A stretch of 64,000 bases of DNA from UBA4582 sp965657335 (GCA_965657335.1 CBFHOH010000005.1:62001-126000), one strand, 5' to 3'; positions 33,317 to 42,515 are shown, counted from the stretch's first letter. The notes: a model not told the origin generated them from the letters alone. Translations and numbers: made by a program.

Positions 33317-34099
33317 TTAGCGGGGAAGGTTGGCGATCTCTTCCGCAACCGCTTCACCTGCTGCTCTGAATCCTGCAATTGCAGGTTCAGGTAGCCATGA
33401 TGTTACTGCTTCGGCGAAAGCAGGCCGTGCCTGGATGGCTTCATACCAGCGAGTTAAAGCTGGCCGTTTGATAATCTCATCTTCAAGCGCGAGGTGGTCA
33501 ACGCGAATAACGTAGGGTAACAGTGCACAATCGGCCAGGCTTAGTGTATCTCCCGCCAGCCAGTTTGCTGATTGGAGCAAGGACTCTGCGACGTCAAATA
33601 TTGTACTGTGGGTCTCAAGGGCGGTAACAAACGCCGGTGCCTGCACCCCCAGTTTAACGACTGAGCGCCGAGTCTCACGTCTGGATGGATCAGGAATCTG
33701 ATTAATGAGTGTATCGACTTCTTCGGTTGGACGAAGCATAAGAGCAGGCCTAACGCCTATTGCGTATGTGATAACGCCGCATGCGCCGTGCAAGGCATCG
33801 TCAATACGTTTTACGAGATGGCGCATTTGATGGCGTGAGGCAGCATTTGTCGGCTTGAGTGCTACATCAGGATAGGCATCATCAAGGTATTCGTTAATCA
33901 ATGTCGACTCAATCACAACATGTCCGTTATCTACAAGGGTTGGAACAACGGCATTCGGATTCAGCGCGACATATGCCTGTGCAAACTGTTCACCTTTCTG
34001 TAAATCAACCACTTCGCTGTCCCAACTGAGCTGCTTTTCACTGAGCACCATGCGTACTTTCTGGGAGCAGGAAGATAGCGGGTTGTGATATAGCTTCAT
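33317..34099 (-). CDS. Glutathione S-transferase family protein
   Basis: A 260-residue GST. The N-terminal thioredoxin-like domain has LYHNPLSSCSQKVRMVL with a catalytic Ser or Cys candidate, the cis-proline segment NPNAVVPTLVDNG and the glutathione-site VIESTLINEYLDDAYP (glutamate-serine pair). The C-terminal helical domain includes WLAGDTLSLADCALLPYV, the N-capping box. It is slightly longer than average. It is the first gene of a minus-strand set continuing into an amino acid importer and a PLP enzyme. This raises the idea of use or detoxification of sulfur-linked amino acid conjugates, which is inference only. Confidence 0.88.
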   Translation of the reverse strand: MKLYHNPLSSCSQKVRMVLSEKQLSWDSEVVDLQKGEQFAQAYVALNPNAVVPTLVDNGHVVIESTLINEYLDDAYPDVALKPTNAASRHQMRHLVKRIDDALHGACGVITYAIGVRPALMLRPTEEVDTLINQIPDPSRRETRRSVVKLGVQAPAFVTALETHSTIFDVAESLLQSANWLAGDTLSLADCALLPYVIRVDHLALEDEIIKRPALTRWYEAIQARPAFAEAVTSWLPEPAIAGFRAAGEAVAEEIANLPR

Positions 34100-34325
34100 G
34101 AAAGTATCCTCGATCAGGTTATCGCGTGAGTGATATCTCAGCGAGCGGGGCGGAAAACAAAGTAAGAGTGTACCAAACTCCCGTTGTGTCGATACTAAAA
34201 TGCTTACTTGTTCTGGTGTTTAGGTTCATCAGTAATTAGCGATATTGCTCGGCTCCATAGCGTTCCGTATATCTCCGTTTATTCCAGCCGTGTTATGATG
34301 ACATCTTTTGCAGGATGTGAGCAAA

Positions 34326-35906
34326 ATGGCCAGTTTGATAGCACCTTTCGCGAATGAAAATCCCGAGCAAATTGCCCTCGTAGACGACTTTGGTGAAACC
34401 AGTTGGTCGGATTTCAACGGGCGAGTCAATCAATTAGTGCATGCCTTGCGGTCCAAAGGACTTAGAACAGGCGACGCATTCGCTGTCGTCAGCGGTAACC
34501 GACGTGAGTATTTTGAAGCATTTGCCGCGGCGGCCCACGGCGGTTGGTTATTGGTCCCAGTAAACTGGCATCTGGTTGCAAAAGAGGTTGCCTACATATT
34601 AGCCGACTCAGGTTCTAAGGCATTACTGGTTGACTCACGATTCATCGAACTTGCAGAAGCTACAATGCTTCAAACTGAACGACCCAATCTCGAGGCTGTC
34701 GTTATTATGGGCAAGGAAGCTAGTGTCTTCGCGGATGAGACAGAACAAGCTATTGCCTATGAAGATTTTCTGTCGGAACAATCATCAGCGGAGCCAGGGG
34801 ACCAGTTGCTGGGCGGCCCCATGTTTTATACCTCCGGCACGACAGGTCATCCCAAAGGCGTAAAAAGCGGTTTATCGCAAACAGGTGCACCTGTCGAGAT
34901 GCTGAAAATGATAGGGGATGGTATTTCCGCAATGTTGGGGATAACCCCAGGGGGTAAAAGTTTACTCGTTGGGCCTGTTTATCACTCTGCGCAGTGGGCA
35001 TTTTCTTTTCTGCCGTTATTAGCTGGTACCAGTGTTGTGATGAGACATAGGTTTGATGGCGAAGAAGTGCTTAAGCTGGTGGATAAATATCAAATAACGA
35101 ACATTCATCTGGTACCGACCCAGTTCACGCGTATGTTGAGACTCAGTGATGACATTAGGAAGTCCTTTAATGGCAGCAGTTTGACCGCTGTCTGGCATGG
35201 TGCAGCGCCCTGTCCACCACAGATAAAACGGCAGATGATTGAATGGTGGGGGCCGGTGATCAACGAATACTACGGCTCAACTGAAGGCTCTATCGTGACA
35301 ACGGTAAGTGCTGAGGACTGGTTAAGCCGACCGGGCACGTTAGGCAAGCCCGTGCCGATTATGGAGATACTCGTGATTAAGGAAGATGGTTCGCGCGCCT
35401 CAGCAGGTGAGTCAGGAACCTTATACGTAAAAAACTTAATGGGGTCAGACTTCGAATATCACAACGCACCAGAGAAGACCTCAGATGCGCATCTTGAACC
35501 TGGTGTTTTTACTTTCGGTGATGTCGGTTATCTAGATGATGATGGTTATTTGTTCATGAGCGATCGTAAGATCGATATGATCATTTCCGGAGGGGTCAAT
35601 ATTTATCCCGCTGAAATCGAGGGCACATTAATTGATCACCCAGCCGTTTTAGATGCTGCAGTATTCGGTGTCCCTAATGAAGAATTTGGCGAGGAAGTTA
35701 AAGCCGCGGTTGAGCTAGCAGAGGGAATTCAGGCTTCCGAGCAACTTACTGAAGATCTCATGAGTCATTGCCGAGAACAGCTCGCTGGATTCAAGGTACC
35801 AAGGTCAGTTGACTATGAAGACCAGTTGCCGCGCCATCCTACTGGCAAACTGTTAAAGAGACTTTTGCGCGATAAGTATTGGGAAGACAGTGGTAGGACT
35901 ATCTAG
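34326..35906 (+). CDS. AMP-dependent acyl-CoA synthetase/ligase
   Basis: A 526-residue ANL-superfamily adenylating enzyme that activates a carboxylic acid as its CoA thioester. Core motifs are P-loop YTSGTTGHPKGVKSG (near residue 166), YYGSTEGSI (A5), GDVGYLDDDGYLFMSDRKIDMIISGG (A7-A8: GDVGYLDDDGY and DRKIDMIISGG), and the C-terminal catalytic lysine in HPTGKLLKRLLR. The start at 34326 (MASLIAP) is preferred over an in-frame TTG at 34308 because AGGA lies ten bases upstream. Similarity is to medium or long-chain and aromatic acid ligases of the FadD13 type; substrate not assigned. The gene is divergent from the GST operon. Confidence 0.9.
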   Translation: MASLIAPFANENPEQIALVDDFGETSWSDFNGRVNQLVHALRSKGLRTGDAFAVVSGNRREYFEAFAAAAHGGWLLVPVNWHLVAKEVAYILADSGSKALLVDSRFIELAEATMLQTERPNLEAVVIMGKEASVFADETEQAIAYEDFLSEQSSAEPGDQLLGGPMFYTSGTTGHPKGVKSGLSQTGAPVEMLKMIGDGISAMLGITPGGKSLLVGPVYHSAQWAFSFLPLLAGTSVVMRHRFDGEEVLKLVDKYQITNIHLVPTQFTRMLRLSDDIRKSFNGSSLTAVWHGAAPCPPQIKRQMIEWWGPVINEYYGSTEGSIVTTVSAEDWLSRPGTLGKPVPIMEILVIKEDGSRASAGESGTLYVKNLMGSDFEYHNAPEKTSDAHLEPGVFTFGDVGYLDDDGYLFMSDRKIDMIISGGVNIYPAEIEGTLIDHPAVLDAAVFGVPNEEFGEEVKAAVELAEGIQASEQLTEDLMSHCREQLAGFKVPRSVDYEDQLPRHPTGKLLKRLLRDKYWEDSGRTI

Positions 35907-35935
35907 AGGGCAGCTAAGATGCCCTGATCAGATAT

Positions 35936-36892
35936 CTATTCGGACCAATTCTGCAGGTATCTGGGATCTGCCAATATTGTGATGTTCTTGTTCACGATGT
36001 ATTCCGTTGGCCATAATCCCTTACCCTGAAGTTTCCCATCACGAATCAGTTCTAACGATTTCTTTAGGTCCATGAGGTCTTGTTGCGATAATTGAGGTGG
36101 CCCAGGTGGCGCTATTCGATGGGCGCCGAAATAACGCAGATCAGGTGTTTCTGCCAGCAACTTGCTCGCTGTGTTTAAATAGTCTTGCATACTTGCTCCG
36201 GGAAAATACACATACAGAGGACCGGTATAAAGATAATCTCCGGTTAATAGCAGTTGATTCTCGGTATCCAATAGTGAAATAGACTCTTTGGAATGGCCAG
36301 GCGTGTGAACCACATACACTTTTCGGTCACCCAGTTGTATGGCATCCCCTGGCTTCCACCAGTGATCGACTCTCCAGGTTGGCGTTTCAAAGCCCTCGAT
36401 AGCACCCAAGTGCTCCATTTCTGCAAAAGTTAATTCGTTACCCACAGCTCTGTTACGTAAATAAGGAAGATCGACAACCGCACGTTCGTCAAACGCAATA
36501 CCATTTCCCACATGATCGAAATGAAAATGCGAAGGCAGGAATACGATTGGTAATTCTGTTAAAGATTCTGCGATTTTTCGAATGTTCCTGATGCCTGGTC
36601 CAGCATCAAACAATAGTGCCTTTTTGTTGCCAACAACCAAATAGCTGTAATTCTGTTGGTAGTAACGCGGCTCTCCAATAGCAAAGGTGTTCGGCGCAAT
36701 CTCGTCAATTGTGAAGTAATCATCTGGCCTTACCGTTGTTGGCAGTTCTTCCGCAGGTTCTAGTAGAGGCGGCGGTTCTCCTCCGCGGAAGGCCATGAAG
36801 TCGGCTATGAGATTGCGTCGGTTGTCCACCATCAGGGCAGAAAGAACAAGCAAAATGCTTACCAACAGGATGACAATTTTGTATTTGTTCAT
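35936..36892 (-). CDS. MBL-fold metallohydrolase, membrane-anchored or exported
   Basis: A 318-residue metallo-beta-lactamase-fold protein. Zinc motif HFHFDH is complete (His122, His124, Asp126, His127). Further ligands are His in HTPGHS near residue 199, Asp in LLTGDYLY near 219 and His in FGAHRIAP near 258. The N-terminus MNKYKIVILLVSILLVLSAL is one hydrophobic segment that serves as a signal anchor. ATG 36892 is favoured over GTG 36904. These general MBL hydrolases cleave esters, lactones, thioesters or phosphoesters. It is the last gene after the MTAP-TauD-Nudix run, with a 58-base gap. Confidence 0.85.
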   Translation of the reverse strand: MNKYKIVILLVSILLVLSALMVDNRRNLIADFMAFRGGEPPPLLEPAEELPTTVRPDDYFTIDEIAPNTFAIGEPRYYQQNYSYLVVGNKKALLFDAGPGIRNIRKIAESLTELPIVFLPSHFHFDHVGNGIAFDERAVVDLPYLRNRAVGNELTFAEMEHLGAIEGFETPTWRVDHWWKPGDAIQLGDRKVYVVHTPGHSKESISLLDTENQLLLTGDYLYTGPLYVYFPGASMQDYLNTASKLLAETPDLRYFGAHRIAPPGPPQLSQQDLMDLKKSLELIRDGKLQGKGLWPTEYIVNKNITILADPRYLQNWSE

Positions 36893-36950
36893 AATGATAG
36901 CCACAAGTTTAGGTTGCGTGTCATCTTAATGTAGCACTATTGTCACAGAT

Positions 36951-37361
36951 TTATATCGTACCAACGATATTGAATGCTGTGATGGCATCTATCTCATAGC
37001 CGGCATGCAGATCACCCTGAAGCGCCAGAGATTTTACGGAGGCTAATGGAAACCAGGCGATTTTTAACAGCTCGCGGCGATTATATTTTGCTATGGGCTC
37101 TGTGATTTCTGCACCGTAAATTCGATGATTGTGACGCTTATAATAGAAGTCTCCGATCATCGTAAAGTGACCGGGATTTATCGATAATTCTTCTTGTAGT
37201 TCGCGCCTGACAGTTTCAACGCCACTTTCCCCGGGTTCAACATGACCTCCGGGCAACCCCCATTTATTGCTCGCGCTGAGTTGTCCCCTGTGAACCACTA
37301 ATAGATAGCGCTCGTCCCACTTCAGCACACATCTCGCTGTTTTAAAATCAGGTTTTTTCAA
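36951..37361 (-). CDS. Nudix hydrolase
   Basis: A 136-residue Nudix protein that should cleave nucleoside diphosphates linked to another moiety. The Nudix box GX5EX7REUXEEXGU is matched by GGHVEPGESGVETVRRELQE with EEL following (residues about 38-60); the glutamates that bind metal are present, although the final Gly is replaced by Ser (EELSI). The N-terminus has the usual WDERYLLVVHRG strand. It overlaps the upstream TauD-like gene by 14 bases, indicating operon structure. Substrate unknown. Confidence 0.87.
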   Translation of the reverse strand: MKKPDFKTARCVLKWDERYLLVVHRGQLSASNKWGLPGGHVEPGESGVETVRRELQEELSINPGHFTMIGDFYYKRHNHRIYGAEITEPIAKYNRRELLKIAWFPLASVKSLALQGDLHAGYEIDAITAFNIVGTI

Positions 37362-38235
37362 GGTCAGATTTTTGCGAAAAGTATGCGATCAAAGAAGCGT
37401 CATAACGGCTGGTATCACTTGGATTCAGGTTGCTTGTGTATGCGGGCCACCTTTTTTGAACACCCTGTGGTCGATCGCCCATAACCGTGACTCTCTGAAT
37501 TATCCGCTCCTCCGAAAAGTCGTTTAGCACCTTATGCTGGGTGCAGCGATTATCCCACATCGCAATAGTACCGGCTTGCCATCGATAACGAACCGAAAAG
37601 CGAGTTTGGCCAACCCAGCGGGTCAGGTACGCTAGCCAATAATTACTCTCTTCGTAGCTCATTTCGACGATTCTTTTTGTGAAATGCTCATTCACAAAGA
37701 GGCTACGTTTGCCTGTATCCGGATGCACTCTTACGACCGGGTGTACCGTCATTACTTCAGGGCGACCATGTGCCTCGGCAGTATGTAATGCAGTTAGACC
37801 GTCACAGAGCTCCCGCAAAGGTGGTGTCAGTGACTCGTAAGCTGCTTCTGGATTGGTCCAGAGCGTGTCTCCCCCGATGGCAGGACACTTCACCATCTTA
37901 AGAATGGAGTACAAAGCGGGTGAAGGTTTAAAGGAGATGTCTGAATGCCATTCGTCAGCGACTCCGCCACGGCTTGCCGCGAGTTCAAATATCTGGTCGT
38001 GTTTGGTTATCGGGTTCTCGTAGTGCGGGTGGCCTTGGAGTTCACCAAACATTCCACCAAACGCCACATGCTGATCTATGGTTAATGACTGATCAGGAAA
38101 AAAAAGAATTTTGTACTGATTGATCAAGTTAACAAAATCAGGCACATCTTTTTCGCTTAAGCTGGCAAGGTTCAGGCCGCGTACTTCTGCACCCAGTGAT
38201 GTCGTTAGCGGAACAACAGTATAATTATTTGTCAT
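37348..38235 (-). CDS. TauD/TfdA-family Fe(II)/2-oxoglutarate dioxygenase
   Basis: A 295-residue 2-oxoglutarate-dependent dioxygenase. The iron triad is His97 and Asp99 (EWHSDISF) with His234 (CTQHKVL); the 2-oxoglutarate arginine is in EERIIQRV (Arg248). The segment MWDNRCTQHKVLNDF is typical of TauD/TfdA enzymes, which hydroxylate taurine, alkyl sulfates, 2,4-D, carnitine precursors and other substrates. An in-frame TTG lies 15 bases upstream of the ATG used here. The gene overlaps the MTAP-like gene upstream by 11 bases and the Nudix gene downstream by 14, so these three are tightly coupled. Confidence 0.9.
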   Translation of the reverse strand: MTNNYTVVPLTTSLGAEVRGLNLASLSEKDVPDFVNLINQYKILFFPDQSLTIDQHVAFGGMFGELQGHPHYENPITKHDQIFELAASRGGVADEWHSDISFKPSPALYSILKMVKCPAIGGDTLWTNPEAAYESLTPPLRELCDGLTALHTAEAHGRPEVMTVHPVVRVHPDTGKRSLFVNEHFTKRIVEMSYEESNYWLAYLTRWVGQTRFSVRYRWQAGTIAMWDNRCTQHKVLNDFSEERIIQRVTVMGDRPQGVQKRWPAYTSNLNPSDTSRYDASLIAYFSQKSDLEKT

Positions 38236-39094
38236 CTTTGATCGCGTCAAGGTAGCTAAGCGGAGGATGCTCGCGCTGGCCAGTCAATGTTCGCTCTTGA
38301 TCAGAGGGAATCTTTGCGATTTTTGGCAGCAAACGTTCGAGTATCTTCCAGCTTATAGGGTTTAAGCGTTTGTAAACCTCGGTGAGTGAATCGAGGGTCC
38401 AGGGCGCAACACCTTCGGCGGGGTTGCTGATAATATTGAGCGCAGCAAAATGAATGCCTAGCTGTCGTGCGAAGACAATTTCTGTTGTTAAATTATGCGT
38501 GACAAGATCTGCACCTTCCCGACGATAGCCATCAATTTCTGCCACCGTTTCAAATCGACCAAACCTTGATTGAAGCACGACGCCGCCGTCAACGACGTTA
38601 ACGTCGGTCAACGCAGCCTCGTTTCGAATAACATATCGGGTTTCGGCCAGTAACAGCTTCCTGAGCGTTTCATCAAAAGGCGGATTGAACCGACATAGGG
38701 CGTGACGGGGGTCGGCTAGGTGCTCGACAGGAATGTTAGATGTTCGATCGATATTTTTGTCGAGAAAATCGTTTGGAATGATAAAGTCGCCGGTTTTAAG
38801 TAATGGATTGATACCGCCAGCTGTCGCGCCGCCGATAGCCTCTGTAACGCCAAGGTCTCTAAGCGCTATCCACGTTTCAAGCCATTTTCCTTCACCATGA
38901 AAGTGGACATAGTAAAAAGGTATTTCTGTACTTTCACCATAGTAAATTCGCGGGGAAAGGCCGAGGGGTGTTTCCACCTCCGTGTAGCCTAGGAGTATTT
39001 CCGTACCAAACAGCAAGTCGTTGATAAACGTACCACCTAACACAGCAATTTTCGCAGACGGGAATGGGCTGAGAACTTTTAGATGCTTGTCCAT
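38225..39094 (-). CDS. Purine nucleoside phosphorylase / MTA phosphorylase family protein
   Basis: A 289-residue nucleoside phosphorylase of the MTAP/PNP family. Landmarks are KIAVLGGTFINDLL at the N-terminus, VHFHGEGKW near residue 67 (phosphate-binding), GGATAGGINPLLKTGDFIIPNDFLD (TAGGINPLLKTGDFIIPND near 92) and a C-terminal base-binding region ADLVTHNLTTEIVFARQLG. In the usual motif the Glu-Met pair (GMTxxxE) is represented by THNLTTEI, so base or sugar specificity may be altered. It heads a run of overlapping genes with TauD and Nudix enzymes, suggesting a nucleoside-related salvage step. Confidence 0.82.
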   Translation of the reverse strand: MDKHLKVLSPFPSAKIAVLGGTFINDLLFGTEILLGYTEVETPLGLSPRIYYGESTEIPFYYVHFHGEGKWLETWIALRDLGVTEAIGGATAGGINPLLKTGDFIIPNDFLDKNIDRTSNIPVEHLADPRHALCRFNPPFDETLRKLLLAETRYVIRNEAALTDVNVVDGGVVLQSRFGRFETVAEIDGYRREGADLVTHNLTTEIVFARQLGIHFAALNIISNPAEGVAPWTLDSLTEVYKRLNPISWKILERLLPKIAKIPSDQERTLTGQREHPPLSYLDAIKDDK

Positions 39095-39221
39095 CTAGCA
39101 ATAGTACTTGAGACAAATAGAGATAGCGATATGTTCAAGGGACTCGGCTGACAGGATTGACAAAGCCACCATCAGCGCCATAGGCTTTCGTGCATGAATT
39201 AGCCAAGCTGCGGTGTAGTCG

Positions 39222-40556
39222 ATGACGACAAAAACGGTTTCTTTAGAAGAAAAAGTAGAAGCAAAACAATACGTGTTGCTTTGTTTTCTTACCTTGCTCA
39301 ATGTCATGAATTTTGTCGATCGACAGTTGTTAGCCAGCTTTGCTAATTTTATCGTGCCAGATCTTGAGCTGACAAATGCTCAGTTTGGACTGCTGACAGG
39401 ACTTGTTTTTATCGCTTTTTACGCGGTAATGGGTCTGTTCATGGGCGCTTTGGCTGATATGGTGCACAGACCTCGATTGATTGCTTTTGGCCTCACTTTA
39501 TGGAGCCTGCTGACGGCTGCATCCGGTGCAGCCAAGGGTTTTGTCAGTATGGCCATTCCCCGTATGTTTATCGGTGTTGGCGAGTCTGCTTTAACGCCGA
39601 CTGCCATGTCGATGCTGGCTGATCGGTTCCCAGCGACACGACTCGGCTTTGCTTCAGGTTTCTATTATCTTGGCGTACCCGTGGGCGTGGGTGTTAGCCT
39701 GTTGGTGGCGGGGTACCTTGGTCCCGCCATTGGGTGGCGCAACTGTTTTTATGCGTTGGGCGCGCTCGGTGTTTTGCTCGCTGTTGTGATGCTTTTTGTC
39801 AAAGAGACTCCTCGCAAACATTTATCTCAAGCGACCGCTAACGATATCGCTCAGAAGCAGACCTTTAGACAGATCGTTCGTCAGCTCTTGGATGTTTTGA
39901 AATCTTCTCCCGCACTAGCCCTCACCATGGCGGGTGGTGTGGCTACCCATTTTATATTAGGTGCCGCAGCGTTTGAGCAATTGTGGTTTGTTCAGGAACG
40001 GGGCTTCGATCGAGCATACATTGCACAGGCCACAGGATGGTATGCCGTAGCGGGTGGTGTGCTGGGTAACCTGTTTGGTGGTATTGGTAGTGACTGGTGG
40101 CAGAAACATATGTCGAGCGGGCGTCCTATGTTTTTAGTCGTTATCCTACTGGTGCTGGTGCCTATTGGCTTCGGCTATCGGCTTGCTAACCCCGACGGCG
40201 GCTTCTTTTGGTTTGCGATTTTCTGTGCTTATTTTCAGCTTGGCAGTTTCTACGGTCCGACATTTTCGACCGTGCAGGAACTTGTGCCGCCGCAAATTCG
40301 TTCAACGGTTGTGGCATTTTATTTGCTCGCGCTTAACTTGATTGGTCTTGCGATAGGGATTACGGCCTCGGGGTACTTGATTGATTACTTGATTGCCCGA
40401 GGTACAGAGGAACCTTACACAGTAACCTTGCTAATATTCTCTGGATTGTCAGCGACTGCCATACCGCTGTTCTATTTTGCCGCACGTAGATTCCATCATG
40501 ACAGAGACAGATTGTTTGAGAAGATGGCTATTGTTAAAGATGGGTCTGCTGTTTAG
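39222..40556 (+). CDS. MFS transporter, spinster-like group
   Basis: A 444-residue twelve-span major facilitator. TM1 reads LLNVMNFVDRQLLASFAN; the loop 2-3 motif is GALADMVHRPRLIAFG, and TM4-5 has RMFIGVGESALTPTAMSMLADRFP (RMFIGVGESALTPTAMS). The protein is a homologue of the carrier at 20419 with the same motif set. Substrate unknown. It stands alone between the divergent MTAP operon and the convergent NamZ/DOMON pair. A 127-base divergent spacer holds the start of both it and the MTAP operon, and no clear promoter hexamers were found there. Confidence 0.86.
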   Translation: MTTKTVSLEEKVEAKQYVLLCFLTLLNVMNFVDRQLLASFANFIVPDLELTNAQFGLLTGLVFIAFYAVMGLFMGALADMVHRPRLIAFGLTLWSLLTAASGAAKGFVSMAIPRMFIGVGESALTPTAMSMLADRFPATRLGFASGFYYLGVPVGVGVSLLVAGYLGPAIGWRNCFYALGALGVLLAVVMLFVKETPRKHLSQATANDIAQKQTFRQIVRQLLDVLKSSPALALTMAGGVATHFILGAAAFEQLWFVQERGFDRAYIAQATGWYAVAGGVLGNLFGGIGSDWWQKHMSSGRPMFLVVILLVLVPIGFGYRLANPDGGFFWFAIFCAYFQLGSFYGPTFSTVQELVPPQIRSTVVAFYLLALNLIGLAIGITASGYLIDYLIARGTEEPYTVTLLIFSGLSATAIPLFYFAARRFHHDRDRLFEKMAIVKDGSAV

Positions 40557-40618
40557 ATCGCTGATGCGTGAGCAAATAAATTGAGTCTCTAGCAATAGTC
40601 TGTTGTTGTCAGTATCAC

Positions 40619-41824
40619 TCAGTACAGTAAGAATGGCTGGCGCTGATTATCCCAGTCTTCCAGCTGATTAGTGAGCAAGTTATCAAGTTGCGAAAAGCTC
40701 GCGTCCATATCGTCTACCCATTCGCGCAGGTAGTAACCTCCGTTAATCACATCGATGGGGCGTCGGGAAAGCTCATATTCATAGTCGTGATCGCGCCAAA
40801 GTGGGTAGTCAGGTTTGAGTAACCTCAAACTCTTGAGCAAACCTGCTAACAGGCGGAAGGGCAAAAATCTGCCATGATCATAGTCTGAATAGTCCGTGTG
40901 TATTTGTAACCCCTGACACATCTGGCCAACATGTTTATGAAATGTTGGCTCAAAAAAGCATGGGCGTATATACACGCCCGCCAACCATTCAGGTTTTTGT
41001 TCTCGAAGTAATGCGAGTGCTGCTGTTGCAGGGAAGTCCGGCGCGCCAATCACTTCAAGGGGAATTGTGGTGCCGCGGCCTTCGGAAAGTGTGGTGCCTT
41101 CAAGCAGGACTGTGCCCGGAAAACATCGCGCCATGTTTAAACTCGCAGCATTGGGGCTGGGGTTAACCCATGGTCGTTCGTTTGTTGGCCAACCAAATCC
41201 AGGTGCCTGATCAGGCTTGTAGCCCTTCATCTCAATAATTGTTCTCTGGCAGCTAGGTGCCCTGGTCGAGCAATACCAGTTGCAAAGCTCGCCCATCGTC
41301 AGTCCGTGACGGGTCGGTAATGCTGCACTACCGACGAAGCTTTCGTGTCCCGGCTCTAGCATCAGTCCGTCAAGCGGTCGACCTGCCGGGTTTGGCCTAT
41401 CGAGAATCCAAAGCTCGACATCTGTATCTTTGCAGGCGTCGACAAAATACATCATTGTTGCGATATATGTGTATATGCGACAGCCAATATCCTGAAGGTC
41501 AAAAAGGACAACGTCCAAAGGTGCAAGCATTTCGGCGGTCGGACGTCTGTGCTCACCATATAGGCTGATCACCTGAATTTGGTGTTCAGGATCGAAGTAA
41601 TCATCCGTCTCAATCATGTTGTCCTGTTTTTCGCCTCGCATGCCGTGTTGCGGACCAAATACACAATCTGGCTTTAAACCTTTAGCGATCAAAGCATCCA
41701 GCGTGTGTGCTTGCGTAGACGTTACCGAAGCGGGATGAGCAACTAGGCCAACACGCTTCGTTTTGAGGTAGGAAAGTTGTGATGCTGAATTAAGTAACTC
41801 ATCAATTCCAAAACAAAAACTCAT
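40619..41824 (-). CDS. DUF1343 / NamZ-type exo-beta-N-acetylmuramidase-like protein
   Basis: A 401-residue DUF1343 protein. The family includes NamZ, an exo-lytic beta-N-acetylmuramidase in peptidoglycan turnover. Characteristic segments are KRVGLVAHPASV, FGPQHGMRGEKQDN with PDCVF before it, LFDLQDIGCRIYTYIATM (DLQDIGCRIYTYIATM near residue 109), ILDRPNPAGR and LEGTTLSEGRGTT near 242. No signal peptide is visible, which suggests cytoplasmic recycling of muropeptide fragments. Its ATG overlaps the stop of the upstream DOMON-like gene (ATGA). The NamZ-like activity is inferred from family. Confidence 0.85.
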   Translation of the reverse strand: MSFCFGIDELLNSASQLSYLKTKRVGLVAHPASVTSTQAHTLDALIAKGLKPDCVFGPQHGMRGEKQDNMIETDDYFDPEHQIQVISLYGEHRRPTAEMLAPLDVVLFDLQDIGCRIYTYIATMMYFVDACKDTDVELWILDRPNPAGRPLDGLMLEPGHESFVGSAALPTRHGLTMGELCNWYCSTRAPSCQRTIIEMKGYKPDQAPGFGWPTNERPWVNPSPNAASLNMARCFPGTVLLEGTTLSEGRGTTIPLEVIGAPDFPATAALALLREQKPEWLAGVYIRPCFFEPTFHKHVGQMCQGLQIHTDYSDYDHGRFLPFRLLAGLLKSLRLLKPDYPLWRDHDYEYELSRRPIDVINGGYYLREWVDDMDASFSQLDNLLTNQLEDWDNQRQPFLLY

Positions 41825-42396
41825 AATTGATCCGGTGCCAGTTGAATGATGTGAGCATCACGATGATGAAAATCCGGGCGAACCCCAGGGTGAATCAGCG
41901 CATAGTAATGTAGATCGGAGGATGTCGGAATATTAGCTGATTCAGTTTCAATCACAACAGAAATACCTGTCTTGAGTTTTGTTGAAGCGTCGATGGTAAA
42001 ACCATGTATCAGCGTAAATTCGAAACTTGCTTCCTTGGGGTTAAGTGTAAGCTCGCTGGTTTCCAGCAACAGCATCTCCGAATAGCGCATACCTTTGCGG
42101 ACTTCATCAAATTGATAGCATTGCCACTTGCCGTCCGACGTAACGTTGAGCTCTACATAACCAGATTCACCTGGCAGGCCGAGAAACAACTCAAAACAAG
42201 TGTGTTTCCATAACTCATCATGTCTGCCCATCTCTGTCTCTGGTGAGGTCTTTTGATCAGATGTCGGCCATTTAATCTCCGCAGCGCAGGGTGAAATGGT
42301 AAACCGACACATCAGTCGATTCTCCTTGAGCTGAATTTCTCCATTGATCTGGTTCGTCAGCGCTGATTGTGTAAACGGAGTTAGTACGAATTTCAT
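41821..42396 (-). CDS. DOMON-like domain protein, unknown function
   Basis: A 191-residue soluble beta-sandwich-type protein. It shows the DOMON-like pattern LWKHTCFELFLG followed by YVELNVTSDGKWQCYQFDEVRKGM and a late LIHPGVRPDFHHRD segment. The preceding GRHDELWKHTCFE is strongly characteristic of this group, which may bind sugar or haem. It is translationally coupled to the NamZ-like gene by ATGA overlap, so a role connected with muramyl sugar handling is plausible. No signal peptide. I know of no settled function. Confidence 0.72.
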   Translation of the reverse strand: MKFVLTPFTQSALTNQINGEIQLKENRLMCRFTISPCAAEIKWPTSDQKTSPETEMGRHDELWKHTCFELFLGLPGESGYVELNVTSDGKWQCYQFDEVRKGMRYSEMLLLETSELTLNPKEASFEFTLIHGFTIDASTKLKTGISVVIETESANIPTSSDLHYYALIHPGVRPDFHHRDAHIIQLAPDQL

Positions 42397-42515
42397 GTCG
42401 TTAAATTAACAGGTAGTGGATGCCATGAGGCTCAATTGTGAGACAATCTCAGCCAGTTTGGCAAGCGAGTGATTGCATGCCGTTTGCTGCAAGTTAGATT
42501 ACTTTGGAGTTTTAG

